This document shows, one piece after another, positions 24,230 through 37,788 of a stretch of DNA of 64,000 nt. The position numbers and the translations under genes were made by a program. The notes below the pieces were generated by a model. It worked only from the letters and a program-made list of their open reading frames with translations. It ran no database searches and was not told the DNA's origin. The stretch spans positions 216,054,325 to 216,118,324 of the forward strand of contig OV050030.1 of NCBI GenBank assembly GCA_920105625.2, given 5' to 3'. Source of the DNA: Clusia tigrina (Eukaryota; Arthropoda; Insecta; Diptera; Clusiidae). How positions within the stretch are numbered: position 1 is the stretch's first letter; each line of letters begins with the position of its first letter.

Positions 24230-27200
24230 GACAATAAAGTACTCGAGCCTCTTGTAAATGTAAGCTATCGCTCATAGCTATGCTACCCTTGAGTCCCAAA
24301 TCAACCACTGCTAAAACTTCAAATGGCCCTAACTTCAATACGGTGCGTCCTATACCTATCAAAGTTTGCAACAATAAAATGCCTGAAACTTTTTACTGGA
24401 GCGTCATAAAACCTTGAAATTTTGTGACAATAAATTACTCGAGCCTCTCGTCAGTTTAAGCTATCTCTCATAGCTATGCCACCCTTGAGTCCCAAATCAA
24501 ACACTGATAAAACTTCAAATGGCCCTAACGGTGCATCCTATACCAATCAAATTTTGCAACATTCAAATGCTTGTAAGTTTTTACTGGAACGTCACAAAAT
24601 CTTGAAATTTTGTGACAATAAAGTACTCGAGCCTCTTATCAATTTAAGATATCGCTCATAGCTCTGCTACCCTTGAGTCCTAAATCAAACACTGATAAAA
24701 GTTTAAATGGCCCTAACTTCTATACGGTGCGTCTTACACCTATCAAAGTTTGCAACAATCAAATGCTTGCAACTTTTTACTGGAGAGTCATAAAATCTTG
24801 AAATTTTGTGACAATAAAGTACTCGAGCCTCTTGTAAATTTAAGCTGTCGCTCATAGCTATGCTACCCTTGAGTCCCAAATCAAACACTGATAAAACTTC
24901 AAATTGCCCTAACTTCTATACGGTGCGTCCTACACCTATCAAACTTTTCAACATTCAAATGCTTGTACCTTCTTACTGGAGAGTCATAAAATCTTGAAAT
25001 TTTGTGACAATAAAGTACTCGAGCCTCTTGTAAATTTAAGCTGTCGCTCATAGCTATGCTACCCTTGAGTCCCAAATCAAAGACTGATAATACTTCAAAT
25101 GGCCCTAACTTCTATACGGTGCGTCCTACACGTATCAAAGTTTGCAACAATAAAATGCTTGTAACTTTTTACTCGAGCGTCATAAAGTCTTGAAATTTGG
25201 TGACAATAAAGTACTCGAGCCTCTTTTCAATTTAAGCTATGACTCATAGCTATGCTACCCTTGAGTCCCAAATCAAAAACTGATAAAACTTCAAATTGCC
25301 CTAACTTCTATACGGTGCGTCCTACACCTATCAAACTTTTCAACATTCAAATGCTTGTAACTTCTTACTGGGGAGTCATAAAATCTTGAAATTGTGTGAC
25401 AATAAAGTACTCGAGCCTCTTGTAAATGTAAGCTATCGCTCATAGCTATGCTACCCTTGAGTCCCAAATCAACCACTGCTAAAACTTCAAATGGCCCTAA
25501 CTTCTATACGGTGCGTCCTACACCTATCAAAGTTTGCAACAATCAAATGCTTATAACTTTTTACTGGAGCGTCATAAAATCTTGAAATTTGGTGACAATA
25601 AAGTACTCGAGCGTCTTATCAATTTAAGCTATCGCTCATAGTTATGCTTGAGTCCCAAATCCAACACTGATAAAAGTTCAAATGGACCTAACTTCTATAC
25701 GGTGCGTCCTAAACCTATCAAAGTTTGCAACAATAAAATGCTTGTAACTTTTTACTGGAGCGTCATAAAACCTTGAAATTTGGTGACAATAAAGTACTCG
25801 AGCCGCTTATCAATTTAAGCTTTGGCTTATAGCTATGCTTCCCTTGAGTCCCAAATCAAACACTGATAAACTTCAAATGGCCCTAACTTCTATACGGTGC
25901 GTCCTACACCTATCAAAGTTTGCAACAATCAAATGCTTGTAACTTTTTACTGGAGCGTCATAAAACCTTCAAATTTTGTGACAATAAATTACTCGAGCCT
26001 CTCGTGAATTTAAGCTATCGGTCATAGCTATGCCACCCTTGAGTCCCAAATCAAACACGGATAAAACTTCAAATGGCCCTAACTTCAATACGGTGCATCC
26101 TCTACCAATCAAATTTTGTAACATTCAAATGCTTGTAACTTTTTACTGGAGCGTCATAAAATCTTGAAATTTTGTGACAATAAAGTACTCGAGCCTCTTA
26201 TCAATTTAAGATATCGCTCCAAGCTATGCTACCCTTGAGTCCCAAATCAAACGCTGATAAACTTCAATTGGCCCTAACTTCTATACGGTGCGTCCTACAC
26301 CTATCAAAGTTTGCAACAATCAAATGCTTGCAACTTTTTACTGGAGCGTCATAAAATCTTGAAATTTTGTGACAATAAAGTACTCGAGATTCTTGTCAAT
26401 TTAAGCTATCACTCATAGCTATGCTACCCTTGAGTCCCAAATCAAACACTGATAAAACTTCAAATTGCCCTAACTTCAATACGGTGCGTCCTACACCTAT
26501 CAAACTTTTCAACATTCAAATGCTTGTAACTTTTTACTGGGGAGTCATAAAATCTTGAAATTGTTTGACAATAAAGTACTCGAGCCTCTTGTAAATGTAA
26601 GCTATCGCTCATAGCTATGCTACCCTTGAGTCCCAAATCAACCACTGCTAAAACTTCAAATGGCCCTAACTTCAATACGGTGCGTCCTATACCTATCAAA
26701 GTTTGCAACAATAAAATGCCTGAAACTTTTTACTGGAGCGTCATAAAACCTTGAAATTTTGTGACAATAAATTACTCGAGCCTCTCGTCAGTTTAAGCTA
26801 TCTCTCATAGCTATGCCACCCTTGAGTCCCAAATCAAACACTGATAAAACTTCAAATGGCCCTAACGGTGCATCCTATACCAATCAAATTTTGCAACATT
26901 CAAATGCTTGTAAGTTTTTACTGGAGCGTCACAAAATCTTGAAATTTTGTGACAATAAAGTACTCGAGCCTCTTATCAATTTAAGATATCGCTCATAGCT
27001 CTGCTACCCTTGAGTCCTAAATCAAACACTGATAAAAGTTTAAATGGCCCTAACTTCTATACGGTGCGTCTTACACCTATCAAAGTTTGCAACAATCAAA
27101 TGCTTGCAACTTTTTACTGGAGAGTCATAAAATCTTGAAATTTTGTGACAATAAAGTACTCGAGCCTCTTGTAAATTTAAGCTGTCGCTCATAGCTATGC

Positions 27201-29047
27201 TACCCTTGAGTCCCAAATCAAACACTGATAAAACTTCAAATTGCCCTAACTTCTATACGGTGCGTCCTACACCTATCAAACTTTTCAACATTCAAATGCT
27301 TGTAACTTCTTACTGGAGAGTCATAAAATCTTGAAATTTTGTGACAATAAAGTACTCGAGCCTCTTGTAAATTTAAGCTGTCGCTCATAGCTATGCTACC
27401 CTTGAGTCCCAAATCAAAGACTGATAATACTTCAAATGGCCCTAACTTCTATACGGTGCGTCCTACACGTATCAAAGTTTGCAACAATAAAATGCTTGTA
27501 ACTTTTTACTCGAGCGTCATAAAGTCTTGAAATTTGGTGACAATAAAGTACTCGAGCCTCTTTTCAATTTAAGCTATGACTCATAGCTATGCTACCCTTG
27601 AGTCCCAAATCAAAAACTGATAAAACTTCAAATTGCCCTAACTTCTATACGGTGCGTCCTACACCTATCAAACTTTTCAACATTCAAATGCTTGTAACTT
27701 CTTACTGGGGAGTCATAAAATCTTGAAATTGTGTGACAATAAAGTACTCGAGCCTCTTGTAAATGTAAGCTATCGCTCATAGCTATGCTACCCTTGAGTC
27801 CCAAATCAACCACTGCTAAAACTTCAAATGGCCCTAACTTCTATACGGTGCGTCCTACACCTATCAAAGTTTGCAACAATCAAATGCTTATAACTTTTTA
27901 CTGGAGCGTCATAAAATCTTGAAATTTGGTGACAATAAAGTACTCGAGCGTCTTATCAATTTAAGCTATCGCTCATAGTTATGCTTGAGTCCCAAATCCA
28001 ACACTGATAAAAGTTCAAATGGACCTAACTTCTATACGGTGCGTCCTAAACCTATCAAAGTTTGCAACAATAAAATGCTTGTAACTTTTTACTGGAGCGT
28101 CATAAAACCTTGAAATTTGGTGACAATAAAGTACTCGAGCCGCTTATCAATTTAAGCTTTGGCTTATAGCTATGCTTCCCTTGAGTCCCAAATCAAACAC
28201 TGATAAACTTCAAATGGCCCTAACTTCTATACGGTGCGTCCTACACCTATCAAAGTTTGCAACAATCAAATGCTTGTAACTTTTTACTGGAGCGTCATAA
28301 AACCTTCAAATTTTGTGACAATAAATTACTCGAGCCTCTCGTGAATTTAAGCTATCGGTCATAGCTATGCCACCCTTGAGTCCCAAATCAAACACGGATA
28401 AAACTTCAAATGGCCCTAACTTCAATACGGTGCATCCTCTACCAATCAAATTTTGTAACATTCAAATGCTTGTAACTTTTTACTGGAGCGTCATAAAATC
28501 TTGAAATTTTGTGACAATAAAGTACTCGAGCCTCTTATCAATTTAAGATATCGCTCCAAGCTATGCTACCCTTGAGTCCCAAATCAAACGCTGATAAACT
28601 TCAATTGGCCCTAACTTCTATACGGTGCGTCCTACACCTATCAAAGTTTGCAACAATCAAATGCTTGCAACTTTTTACTGGAGCGTCATAAAATCTTGAA
28701 ATTTTGTGACAATAAAGTACTCGAGATTCTTGTCAATTTAAGCTATCACTCATAGCTATGCTACCCTTGAGTCCCAAATCAAACACTGATAAAACTTCAA
28801 ATTGCCCTAACTTCAATACGGTGCGTCCTACACCTATCAAACTTTTCAACATTCAAATGCTTGTAACTTTTTACTGGGGAGTCATAAAATCTTGAAATTG
28901 TTTGACAATAAAGTACTCGAGCCTCTTGTAAATGTAAGCTATCGCTCATAGCTATGCTACCCTTGAGTCCCAAATCAACCACTGCTAAAACTTCAAATGG
29001 CCCTAACTTCAATACGGTGCGTCCTATACCTATCAAAGTTTGCAACA
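24230..29047 (+). repeat. Twelve-monomer higher-order repeat, 2337 bp, two near-identical copies
   Basis: Copy 1 is about 24230-26566 and copy 2 about 26567-28903, with matching sequence continuing to about 29047. Only isolated differences were seen, such as GGAACGTC against GGAGCGTC (24597/26934) and TGTACCTTC against TGTAACTTC (24967/27304). The shared unit includes a monomer with a second XhoI site, a GTTATGCTTGAG deletion unit and a CATCCTCTACC unit, so the match is of a specific monomer order and not just of the family. Confidence 0.9.
25173..25219 (+). repeat. Monomer with two XhoI sites 41 bp apart
   Basis: In this unit the usual TTTACTGGAGCGTC reads TTTACTCGAGCGTC, creating an extra CTCGAG at 25173 in addition to the standard one at 25214. 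The same change occurs near 27510, 31986, 34908, 37443, 39381 and 39771. It marks a subfamily shared by the 24-40 kb region and absent from the rest of the window as far as I can see. Confidence 0.88.
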
Positions 29048-32000
29048 ATCAAATGCCTGAAACTTTTTACTGGAGCGTCATAAAACCTTGAAATTTTGTG
29101 ACAATAAATTACTCGAGCCTCTCGTCAATTTAAGCTATCTCTCATAGCTATGCCACCCTTGAGTCCCAAATCAAACACTGATAAAACTTCAAATGGCCCT
29201 AACGGTGCATCCTATACCAATCAAATTTTGCAACATTCAAATGCTTGTAAGTTTTTACTGGAGCGTCACAAAATCTTGAAATTTTGTGACAATAAAGTAC
29301 TCGAGCCTCTTATCAATTTAAGATATCGCTCATAGCTCTGCTACCCTTGAGTCCTAAATCAAACACTGATAAAACTTTAAATGGCCCTAATTTCTATACG
29401 GTGCATCCTACACCTATCAAACTTTTCAACATTCAAATGCTTGTAACTTCTTACTGGAGAGTCATAAAATATTGAAATTTGGTGACAATAAAGTACTCGA
29501 GCCTTTTGTAAATTTAAGCTAATGCTCATAGCTATGCTACCCTTGAGTCCCAAATCAACCACATCTAAAAGTTTAAATGGCCCTAACTTCAATACGGTGC
29601 GTCCTATACCTATCAAAGTTTGCAACAATCAAATGCTTATAACTTTTTACTGGAGCGTCATAAAATCTTGAAATTTGGTGACAATAAAGTACTCGAGCGT
29701 CTTATCAATTTAAGCTATCGCTCATAGTTATGCTTGAGTCCCAAATCAAACACTGATAAAAGTTCAAATGGCCCTAACTTCTATACGGTGCGTCCTAAAC
29801 CTATCCAAGTTTGCAACAATAAAATGCTTGTAACTTTTTACTGGAGCGTCATAAAACCTTGAAATTTGGTGACAATAAAGTATTCGAGCCGCTTATCAAT
29901 TTAAGGTTTGGCTTATAGCTATGCTACCCTTGAGTCCCAAATCAAACACTGATAAACTTCAAATGGCCCTAACTTCTATACGGTGCGTCCTACACCTATC
30001 AAAGTTTGCAACAATCAAATGCTTGTAACTTTTTACTGGAGCGTCATAAAACCTTGAAATTTTGTGACAATAAATTACTCGAGCCTCTCGTCAATTTAAG
30101 CTATCGGTCATGTCTATGCCACCCTTGAGTCCCAAATCAAACACTGATAAAACTTCAAATGGCCCTAACTTCAATACGGTGCATCCTATACCAATCAAAT
30201 TTTGTAACATTCAAATGCTTGTAACTTTTTACTGGAGCGTCATAAAATCTTGAAATTTTGTGACAATAAAGTACTCGAGCCTCTTATCAATTTAAGATAT
30301 CGCTCAAAGCTATGCTACCCTTGAGTCCCAAATCAAACACTGATAAACTTCAAATGGCCCTAACTTCTATACGGTGCATCCTACACCTATCAAAGTTTGC
30401 AACAATCAAATGCTTGCAACTTTTTACTGGAGCATAGTAAAAACTTGAAATATTGTGACAATTAAGTACTCGAGCCTCTTTTCAATTAAGCTATGACTCA
30501 TAGCTATGCTACCCTTGAGTCCCAAATCAAAAACTGATAAAACTTCAAATTGCCCAAACTTCTATACGGTGCGTCCTACACCTATCAAACTTTTCAACAT
30601 TCAAATGCTTGTAACTTCTTACTGGAGAGTCATAAAATCTTGAAATTTTGTGACAATAAAGTACTCGAGCCTCTTGTAAATTTAAGCTGTCGCTCATAGC
30701 TATGCTACCCTTGAGTCCCAAATCAAAGACTGATAATACTTCAAATGGCCCTAACTTCTATACGGTGCGTCCTACACCTATCAAAGTTTGCAACAATCAA
30801 ATGCTTGCAACTTTTTACTGGAGCGTCATAAAATCTTGAAATTTTGTGACAATAAAGTACTCGGGATTCTTGTCAATTTAAGCTATCACTCATAGCTATG
30901 CTACCCTTGAGTCCCAAATCAAACACTGATAAAACTTCAAATTGCCCTAACTTCAATACGGTGCGTCCTACACCTATCAAACTTTTCAACATTCAAATGC
31001 TTGTAACTTCTTACTGGAGAGTCATAAAATCTTGAAATTGTGTGACAATAAAGTACTCGAGCCTCTTGTAAATGTAAGCTATCGCTCATAGCTATGCTAC
31101 CCTTGAGTCCCAAATCAACCACTGCTAAAACTTCAAATGGCCCTAACTTCAATACGGTGCGTCCTATACCTATCAAAGTTTGCAACAATAAAATGCCTGA
31201 AACTTTTTACTGGAGCGTCATAAAACCTTGAAATTTTGTGACAATAAATTACTCGAGCCTCTCGTCAATTTAAGCTATCTCTCATAGCTATGCCACCCTT
31301 GAGTCCCAAATCAAACACTGATAAAACTTCAAATGGCCCTAACGGTGCATCCTATACCAATCAAATTTTGCAACATTCAAATGCTTGTAAGTTTTTACTG
31401 GAGCGTCACAAAATCTTGAAATTTTGTGACAATAAAGTACTCGAGCCTCTTGTCAATTTAAGATATCGCTCATAGCTCTGCTACCCTTGAGTCCTAAATC
31501 AAACACTGATAAAACTTTAAATGGCCCTAACTTCTATACGGTGCGTCTTACACCTATCAAAGTTTGCAACAATCAAATGCTTGCAACTTTTTACTGGAGA
31601 GTCATAAAATCTTGAAATTTTGTGACAATAAAGTACTCGAGCCTCTTGTAAATTTAAGCTGTCGCTCATAGCTATGCTACCCTTGAGTCCCAAATCAAAC
31701 ACTGATAAAACTTCAAATTGCCCTAACTTCTATACGGTGCGTCCTACACCTATCAAACTTTTCAACATTCAAATGCTTGTAACTTCTTACTGGAGAGTCA
31801 TAAAATCTTGAAATTTTGTGACAATAAAGTACTCGAGCCTCTTGTAAATTTAAGCTATCGCTCATAGCTATGCTACCCTTGAGTCCCAAATCAAAGACTG
31901 ATAATACTTCAAATGGCCCTAACTTCTATACGGTGCGTCCTACACCTATCAAAGTTTGCAACAATAAAATGCTTGTAACTTTTTACTCGAGCGTCATAAA

Positions 32001-32349
32001 GTCTTGAAATTTTGTGACAATAAAGTACTCGAGCCTCTTATCAATTTAAGCTATCGCTCATAGCTATGCTACCCTTAAGTCCCAAATCAAACACTGATAA
32101 ACTTCAAATGGCCCTAACTTCTATACGGTGCATCCTACACCTATCAAAGTTTGCAACAATCAAATGCTTGCAACTTTTTATTGGAGCATAGTAAAAACTT
32201 GAAATATTGTGACAATTAAGTACTCGAGCCTCTTTTCAATTTAAGCTATGACTCATAGCTATGCTACCCTTGAGTCCCAAATCAAAAACTGATAAAACTT
32301 CAAATTGCCCAAACTTCTATACGGTGCGTCCTACACCTATCAAACTTTT
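29048..32349 (+). repeat. Rearranged satellite block with 9- and 11-monomer spacings
   Basis: All satellite. The CCTAACGGTGC monomer recurs at offsets of 2140 bp (29.15 to 31.29 kb) and 1755 bp (31.29 to 33.05 kb). The rare AGCATAGTAAAAACTTG / GTGACAATTAAG monomer occurs at 30431 and 32185, within segments that match for about 500 bp. Bases 29462-30255 recur at 36280-37073. Confidence 0.8.
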
Positions 32350-35300
32350 CAACATTCAAATGCTTGTAACTTCTTACTGGAGAGTCATAAAATCTTGAAA
32401 TTTTGTGACAATAAAGTACTCGAGCCTCTTGTAAATTTAAGCTGTCGCTCATAGCTATGCTAACCTTGAGTCCCAAATCAAAGACTGATAATACTTCAAA
32501 TGGCCCTAACTTCTATACGGTGCGTCCTACACCTATCAAAGTTTGCAACAATCAAATGCTTGCAACTTTTTACTGGAGCGTCATAAAATCTTGAAATTTT
32601 GTGACAATAAAGTACTCGGGATTCTTGTCAATTTAAGCTATCACTCATAGCTATGCTACCCTTGAGTCCCAAATCAAACACTGATAAAACTTCAAATTGC
32701 CTTAACTTCAATACGGTGCGTCCTACACCTATCAAACTTTTCAACATTCAAATGCTTGTAACTTCTTACTGGGGAGTCATAAAATCTTGAAATTGTGTGA
32801 CAATAAAGTACTCGAGCCTCTTGTAAATGTAAGCTATCGCTCATAGCTATGCTACCCTTGAGTCCCAAATCAACCACTGCTAAAACTTCAAATGGCCCTA
32901 ACTTCAATACGGTGCGTCCTATACCTATCAAAGTTTGCAACAATAAAATGCTTGCAACTTTTTACTGGAGCGTCATAAAACCTTGAAATTTTGTGACAAT
33001 AAATTACTCGAGCCTCTCGTCAATTTAAGCTATCTCTCATAGCTATGCCACCCTTGAGTCCCAAATCAAACACTGATAAAACTTCAAATGGCCCTAACGG
33101 TGCATCCTATACCAATCAAATTTTGCAACATTCAAATGCTTGTAAGTTTTTACTGGAGCGTCACAAAATCTTGAAATTTTGTGACAATAAAGTACTCGAG
33201 CCTCTTATCAATTTAAGATATCGCTCATAGCTCTGCTACCCTTGAGTCCTAAATCAAACACTGATAAAACTTTAAATGGCCCTAACTTCTATACGGTGCG
33301 TCTTACACCTATCAAAGTTTGCAACAATCAAATGCTTGCAACTTTTTACTGGAGAGTCATAAAATCTTGAAATTTTGTGACAATAAAGTACTCGAGCCTC
33401 TTGTAAATTTAAGCTGTCGCTCATAGCTATGCTACCCTTGAGTCCCAAATCAAACACTGATAAAACTTCAAATTGCCCTAACTTCTATACGGTGCGTCCT
33501 ACACCTATCAAACTTTTCAACATTCAAATGCTTGTAACTTCTTACTGGAGAGTCATAAAATCTTGAAATTTTGTGACAATAAAGTACTCGAGCCTCTTGT
33601 AAATTTAAGCTGTCGCTCATAGCTATGCTAACCTTGAGTCCCAAATCAAAGACTGATAATACTTCAAATGGCCCTAACTTCTATACGGTGCGTCCTACAC
33701 CTATCAAAGTTTGCAACAATCAAATGCTTGCAACTTTTTACTGGAGCGTCATAAAATCTTGAAATTTTGTGACAATAAAGTACTCGGGATTCTTGTCAAT
33801 TTAAGCTATCACTCATAGCTATGCTACCCTTGAGTCCCAAATCAAACACTGATAAAACTTCAAATTGCCCTAACTTCAATACGGTGCGTCCTACACCTAT
33901 CAAACTTTTCAACATTCAAATGCTTGTAACTTCTTACTGGGGAGTCATAAAATCTTGAAATTGTGTGACAATAAAGTACTCGAGCCTCTTGTAAATGTAA
34001 GCTATCGCTCATAGCTATGCTACCCTTGAGTCCCAAATCAACCACTGCTAAAACTTCAAATGGCCCTAACTTCAATACGGTGCGTCCTATACCTATCAAA
34101 GTTTGCAACAATAAAATGCCTGAAACTTTTTACTGGAGCGTCATAAAACCTTGAAATTTTGTGACAATAAATTACTCGAGCCTCTCGTCAATTTAAGCTA
34201 TCTCTCATAGCTATGCCACCCTTGAGTCCCAAATCAAACACTGATAAAACTTCAAATGGCCCTAACGGTGCATCCTATACCAATCAAATTTTGCAACATT
34301 CAAATGCTTGTAAGTTTTTACTGGAGCGTCACAAAATCTTGAAATTTTGTGACAATAAAGTACTCGAGCCTCTTATCAATTTAAGATATCGCTCATAGCT
34401 CTGCTACCCTTGAGTCCTAAATCAAACACTGATAAAACTTTAAATGGCCCTAACTTCTATACGGTGCGTCTTACACCTATCAAAGTTTGCAACAATCAAA
34501 TGCTTGCAACTTTTTACTGGAGAGTCATAAAATCTTGAAATTTTGCGACAATAAAGTACTCGAGCCTCTTGTAAATTTAAGCTGTCGCTCATAGCTATGG
34601 TACCCTTGAGTCCCAAATCAAACACTGATAAAACTTCAAATTGCCCTAACTTCTATACGGTGCGTCCTACACCTATCAAACTTTTCAACATTCAAATGCT
34701 TGTAACTTCTTACTGGAGAGTCATAAAATCTTGAAATTTTGTGACAATAAAGTACTCGAGCCTCTTGTAAATTTAAGCTGTCGCTCATAGCTATGCTACC
34801 CTTGAGTCCCAAATCAAAGACTGATAATACTTCAAATGGCCCTAACTTCTATACGGTGCGTCCTACACCTATCAAAGTTTGCAACAATAAAATGCTTGTA
34901 ACTTTTTACTCGAGCGTCATAAAGTCTTGAAATTTTGTGACAATAAAGTACTCGAGCCTCTTTTCAATTTAAGCTATGACTCATAGCTATGCTACCCTTG
35001 AGTCCCAAATCAAAAACTGATAAAACTTCAAATTGCCCTAACTTCTATACGGTGCGTCCTATACCTATCAAACTTTTCAACATTCAAATGCTTGTAACTT
35101 CTTACTGGGGAGTCATAAAATCTTGAAATTGTGTGACAATAAAGTACTCGAGCCTCTTGTAAATGTAAGCTATCGCTCATAGCTATGCTACCCTTGAGTC
35201 CCAAATCAACCACTGCTAAAACTTCAAATGGCCCTAACTTCAATACGGTGCGTCCTATACCTATCAAAGTTGGCAACAATAAAATGCTTGGAACTTTTTA

Positions 35301-35520
35301 CTGGAGCGTCATAAAACCTTGAAATTTTGTGACAATAAATTACTCGAGCCTCTCGTCAATTTAAGCTATCTCTCATAGCTATGCCACCCTTGAGTCCCAA
35401 ATCAAACACTGATAAAACTTCAAATGGCCCTAACGGTGCATCCTATACCAATCAAATTTTGCAACATTCAAATGCTTGTAAGTTTTTACTGGAGCGTCAC
35501 AAAATCTTGAAATTTTGTGA
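32350..35520 (+). repeat. Six-monomer higher-order repeat, 1168 bp, nearly three copies
   Basis: Copies lie at about 32350-33517, 33518-34685 and 34686-35520 (partial). The CCTAACGGTGC monomer recurs exactly 1168 bp apart (33045, 34213 and 35381, counted from the ATGCCACCC start), as does AGCTATGCTAACCTTGAG in the first two copies. In copy 3 one monomer near 34.86-34.93 kb is replaced by the double-XhoI type, a likely conversion or exchange event. Confidence 0.88.
34328..34353. other. Perfect 26-bp dyad (10-bp arms, CTTGAA centre), example copy
   Basis: Left arm GTCACAAAAT and right arm ATTTTGTGAC are exact reverse complements around the 6-bp centre CTTGAA. The usual monomer has GTCATAAAAT as its left arm, one mismatch (a G·U-type pair in RNA). 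The perfect form is confined to the monomer class with the 8-bp deletion and is seen at 1850-1875, 3200-3225, 22653-22678, here and in similar units. The dyad could form a hairpin or cruciform, or bind a dimeric protein; none of this is shown directly. Confidence 0.8.
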
Positions 35521-37788
35521 CAATACAGTACTCGAGCCTCTTGTCAATTTAAGCTATGACTCATAGCTATGCTACCCTTCAGTCCCAAATCAAACACTGA
35601 TAAAACTTCAAATTGCCCTAATTTCTATACGGTGCATCCTACACCTATCAAAGTTTGCAACAATCAAATGCTTGTAACTTTTTACTGGAGCGTCATAAAA
35701 CCTTCAAATTTTGTGACAATAAATTACTCGAGCCTCTCGTGAATTTAAGCTATCGGTCATAGCTATGCCACCCTTGAGTCCCAAATCAAACACTGATAAA
35801 ACTTCAAATGGCCCTAACTTCAATACGGTGCATCCTATACCAATCAAATTTTGTAACATTCAAATGCTTGTAACTTTTTACTGGAGCGTCATAAAATCTT
35901 GAAATTTTGTGACAATAAAGTACTCGAGCCTCTTATCAATTTAAGATATCGCTCCAAGCTATGCTACCCTTGAGTCCCAAATCAAACGCTGATAAACTTC
36001 AATTGGCCCTAACTTCTATACGGTGCGTCCTACACCTATCAAAGTTTGCAACAATCAAATGCTTGCAACTTTTTACTGGAGCGTCATAAAATCTTGAAAT
36101 TTTGTGACAATAAAGTACTCGGGATTCTTGTCAATTTAAGCTATCACTCATAGCTATGCTACCCTTGAGTCCCAAATCAAACACTGATAAAACTTCAAAT
36201 TGCCCTAACTTCAATACGGTGCGTCCTACACCTATCAAACTTTTCAACATTCAAATGCTTGTAACTTCTTACTGGGGAGTCATAAAATATTGAAATTTGG
36301 TGACAATAAAGTACTCGAGCCTCTTGTAAATTTAAGCTAATGCTCATAGCTATGCTACCCTTGAGTCCCAAATCAACCACATCTAAAAGTTTAAATGGCC
36401 CTAACTTCAATACGGTGCGTCCTATACCTATCAAAGTTTGCAACAATCAAATGCTTATAACTTTTTACTGGAGCGTCATAAAATCTTGAAATTTGGTGAC
36501 AATAAAGTACTCGAGCGTCTTATCAATTTAAGCTATCGCTCATAGTTATGCTTGAGTCCCAAATCAAACACTGATAAAAGTTCAAATGGCCCTAACTTCT
36601 ATACGGTGCGTCCTAAACCTATCCAAGTTTGCAACAATAAAATGCTTGTAACTTTTTACTGGAGCGTCATAAAACCTTGAAATTTGGTGACAATAAAGTA
36701 TTCGAGCCGCTTATCAATTTAAGGTTTGGCTTATAGCTATGCTACCCTTGAGTCCCAAATCAAACACTGATAAACTTCAAATGGCCCTAACTTCTATACG
36801 GTGCGTCCTACACCTATCAAAGTTTGCAACAATCAAATGCTTGTAACTTTTTACTGGAGCGTCATAAAACCTTGAAATTTTGTGACATTAAATTACTCGA
36901 GCCTCTCGTCAATTTAAGCTATCGGTCATGTCTATGCCACCCTTGAGTCCCAAATCAAACACTGATAAAACTTCAAATGGCCCTAACTTCAATACGGTGC
37001 ATCCTATACCAATCAAATTTTGTAACATTCAAATGCTTGTAACTTTTTACTGGAGCGTCATAAAATCTTGAAATATTGTGACAATTAAGTACTCGAGCCT
37101 CTTTTCAATTTAAGCTATGACTCATAGCTATGCTACCCTTGAGTCCCAAATCAAAAACTGATAAAACTTCAAATTGCCCAAACTTCTATACGGTGCGTCC
37201 TACACCTATCAAACTTTTCAACATTCAAATGCTTGTAACTTCTTACTGGAGAGTCATAAAATCTTGAAATTTTGTGACAATAAAGTACTCGAGCCTCTTG
37301 TAAATTTAAGCTGTCGCTCATAGCTATGCTACCCTTGAGTCCCAAATCAAAGACTGATAATACTTCAAATGGCCCTAACTTCTATACGGTGCGTCCTACA
37401 CCTATCAAAGTTTGCAACAATAAAATGCTTGTAACTTTTTACTCGAGCGTCATAAAGTCTTGAAATTTTGTGACAATAAAGTACTCGAGCCTCTTATCAA
37501 TTTAAGCTATCGCTCATAGCTATGCTACCCTTAAGTCCCAAATCAAACACTGATGAAACTTCAAATGGCCCTAACTTCTGTACGGTGCGTCCTATACCTA
37601 TCAAAGTTTGCAACAATCAAATGCTTCTAAGTTTTTACTGGAGCGTCATAAAATTTTGAAATTTTGTGACAATAAAGTACTCGAGCCTCTTGTCAATTTA
37701 AGCTATCGCTCATAGCTATGCTACTCTTGCGTCCCAAATCAAAGACTGATAATACTTCAAATGGCCCTAACTTCTATGCGGTGCGTCC
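35521..37788 (+). repeat. Mosaic of dispersed copies from 28-30 kb
   Basis: About 35.64-36.20 kb repeats 28.24-28.80 kb (offset about 7.4 kb; shared AACCTTCAAATTTTGTG and AACGCTGATAAACTTC). 36280-37073 repeats 29462-30255 at an offset of 6818 bp (shared AAGTATTCGAGCCGC, TTTAAGGTTTGGC and TCATGTCTATGCC). At about 37073 it switches to the GTGACAATTAAG monomer type found near 30.45 and 32.21 kb. The tract is a mosaic of older blocks. Confidence 0.8.

Noticed and set aside
24230..29047. The 2337-bp repeat being simply a dimer of the 1168-bp repeat
   Set aside because: The lengths are almost exactly 2:1, but the two halves of the 2337-bp unit do not match each other in monomer order (for example, 24.48 kb is a CCTAACGGTGC unit whereas 25.64 kb is the GTTATGCTTGAG unit). 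The ratio only reflects the monomer counts, 12 and 6.
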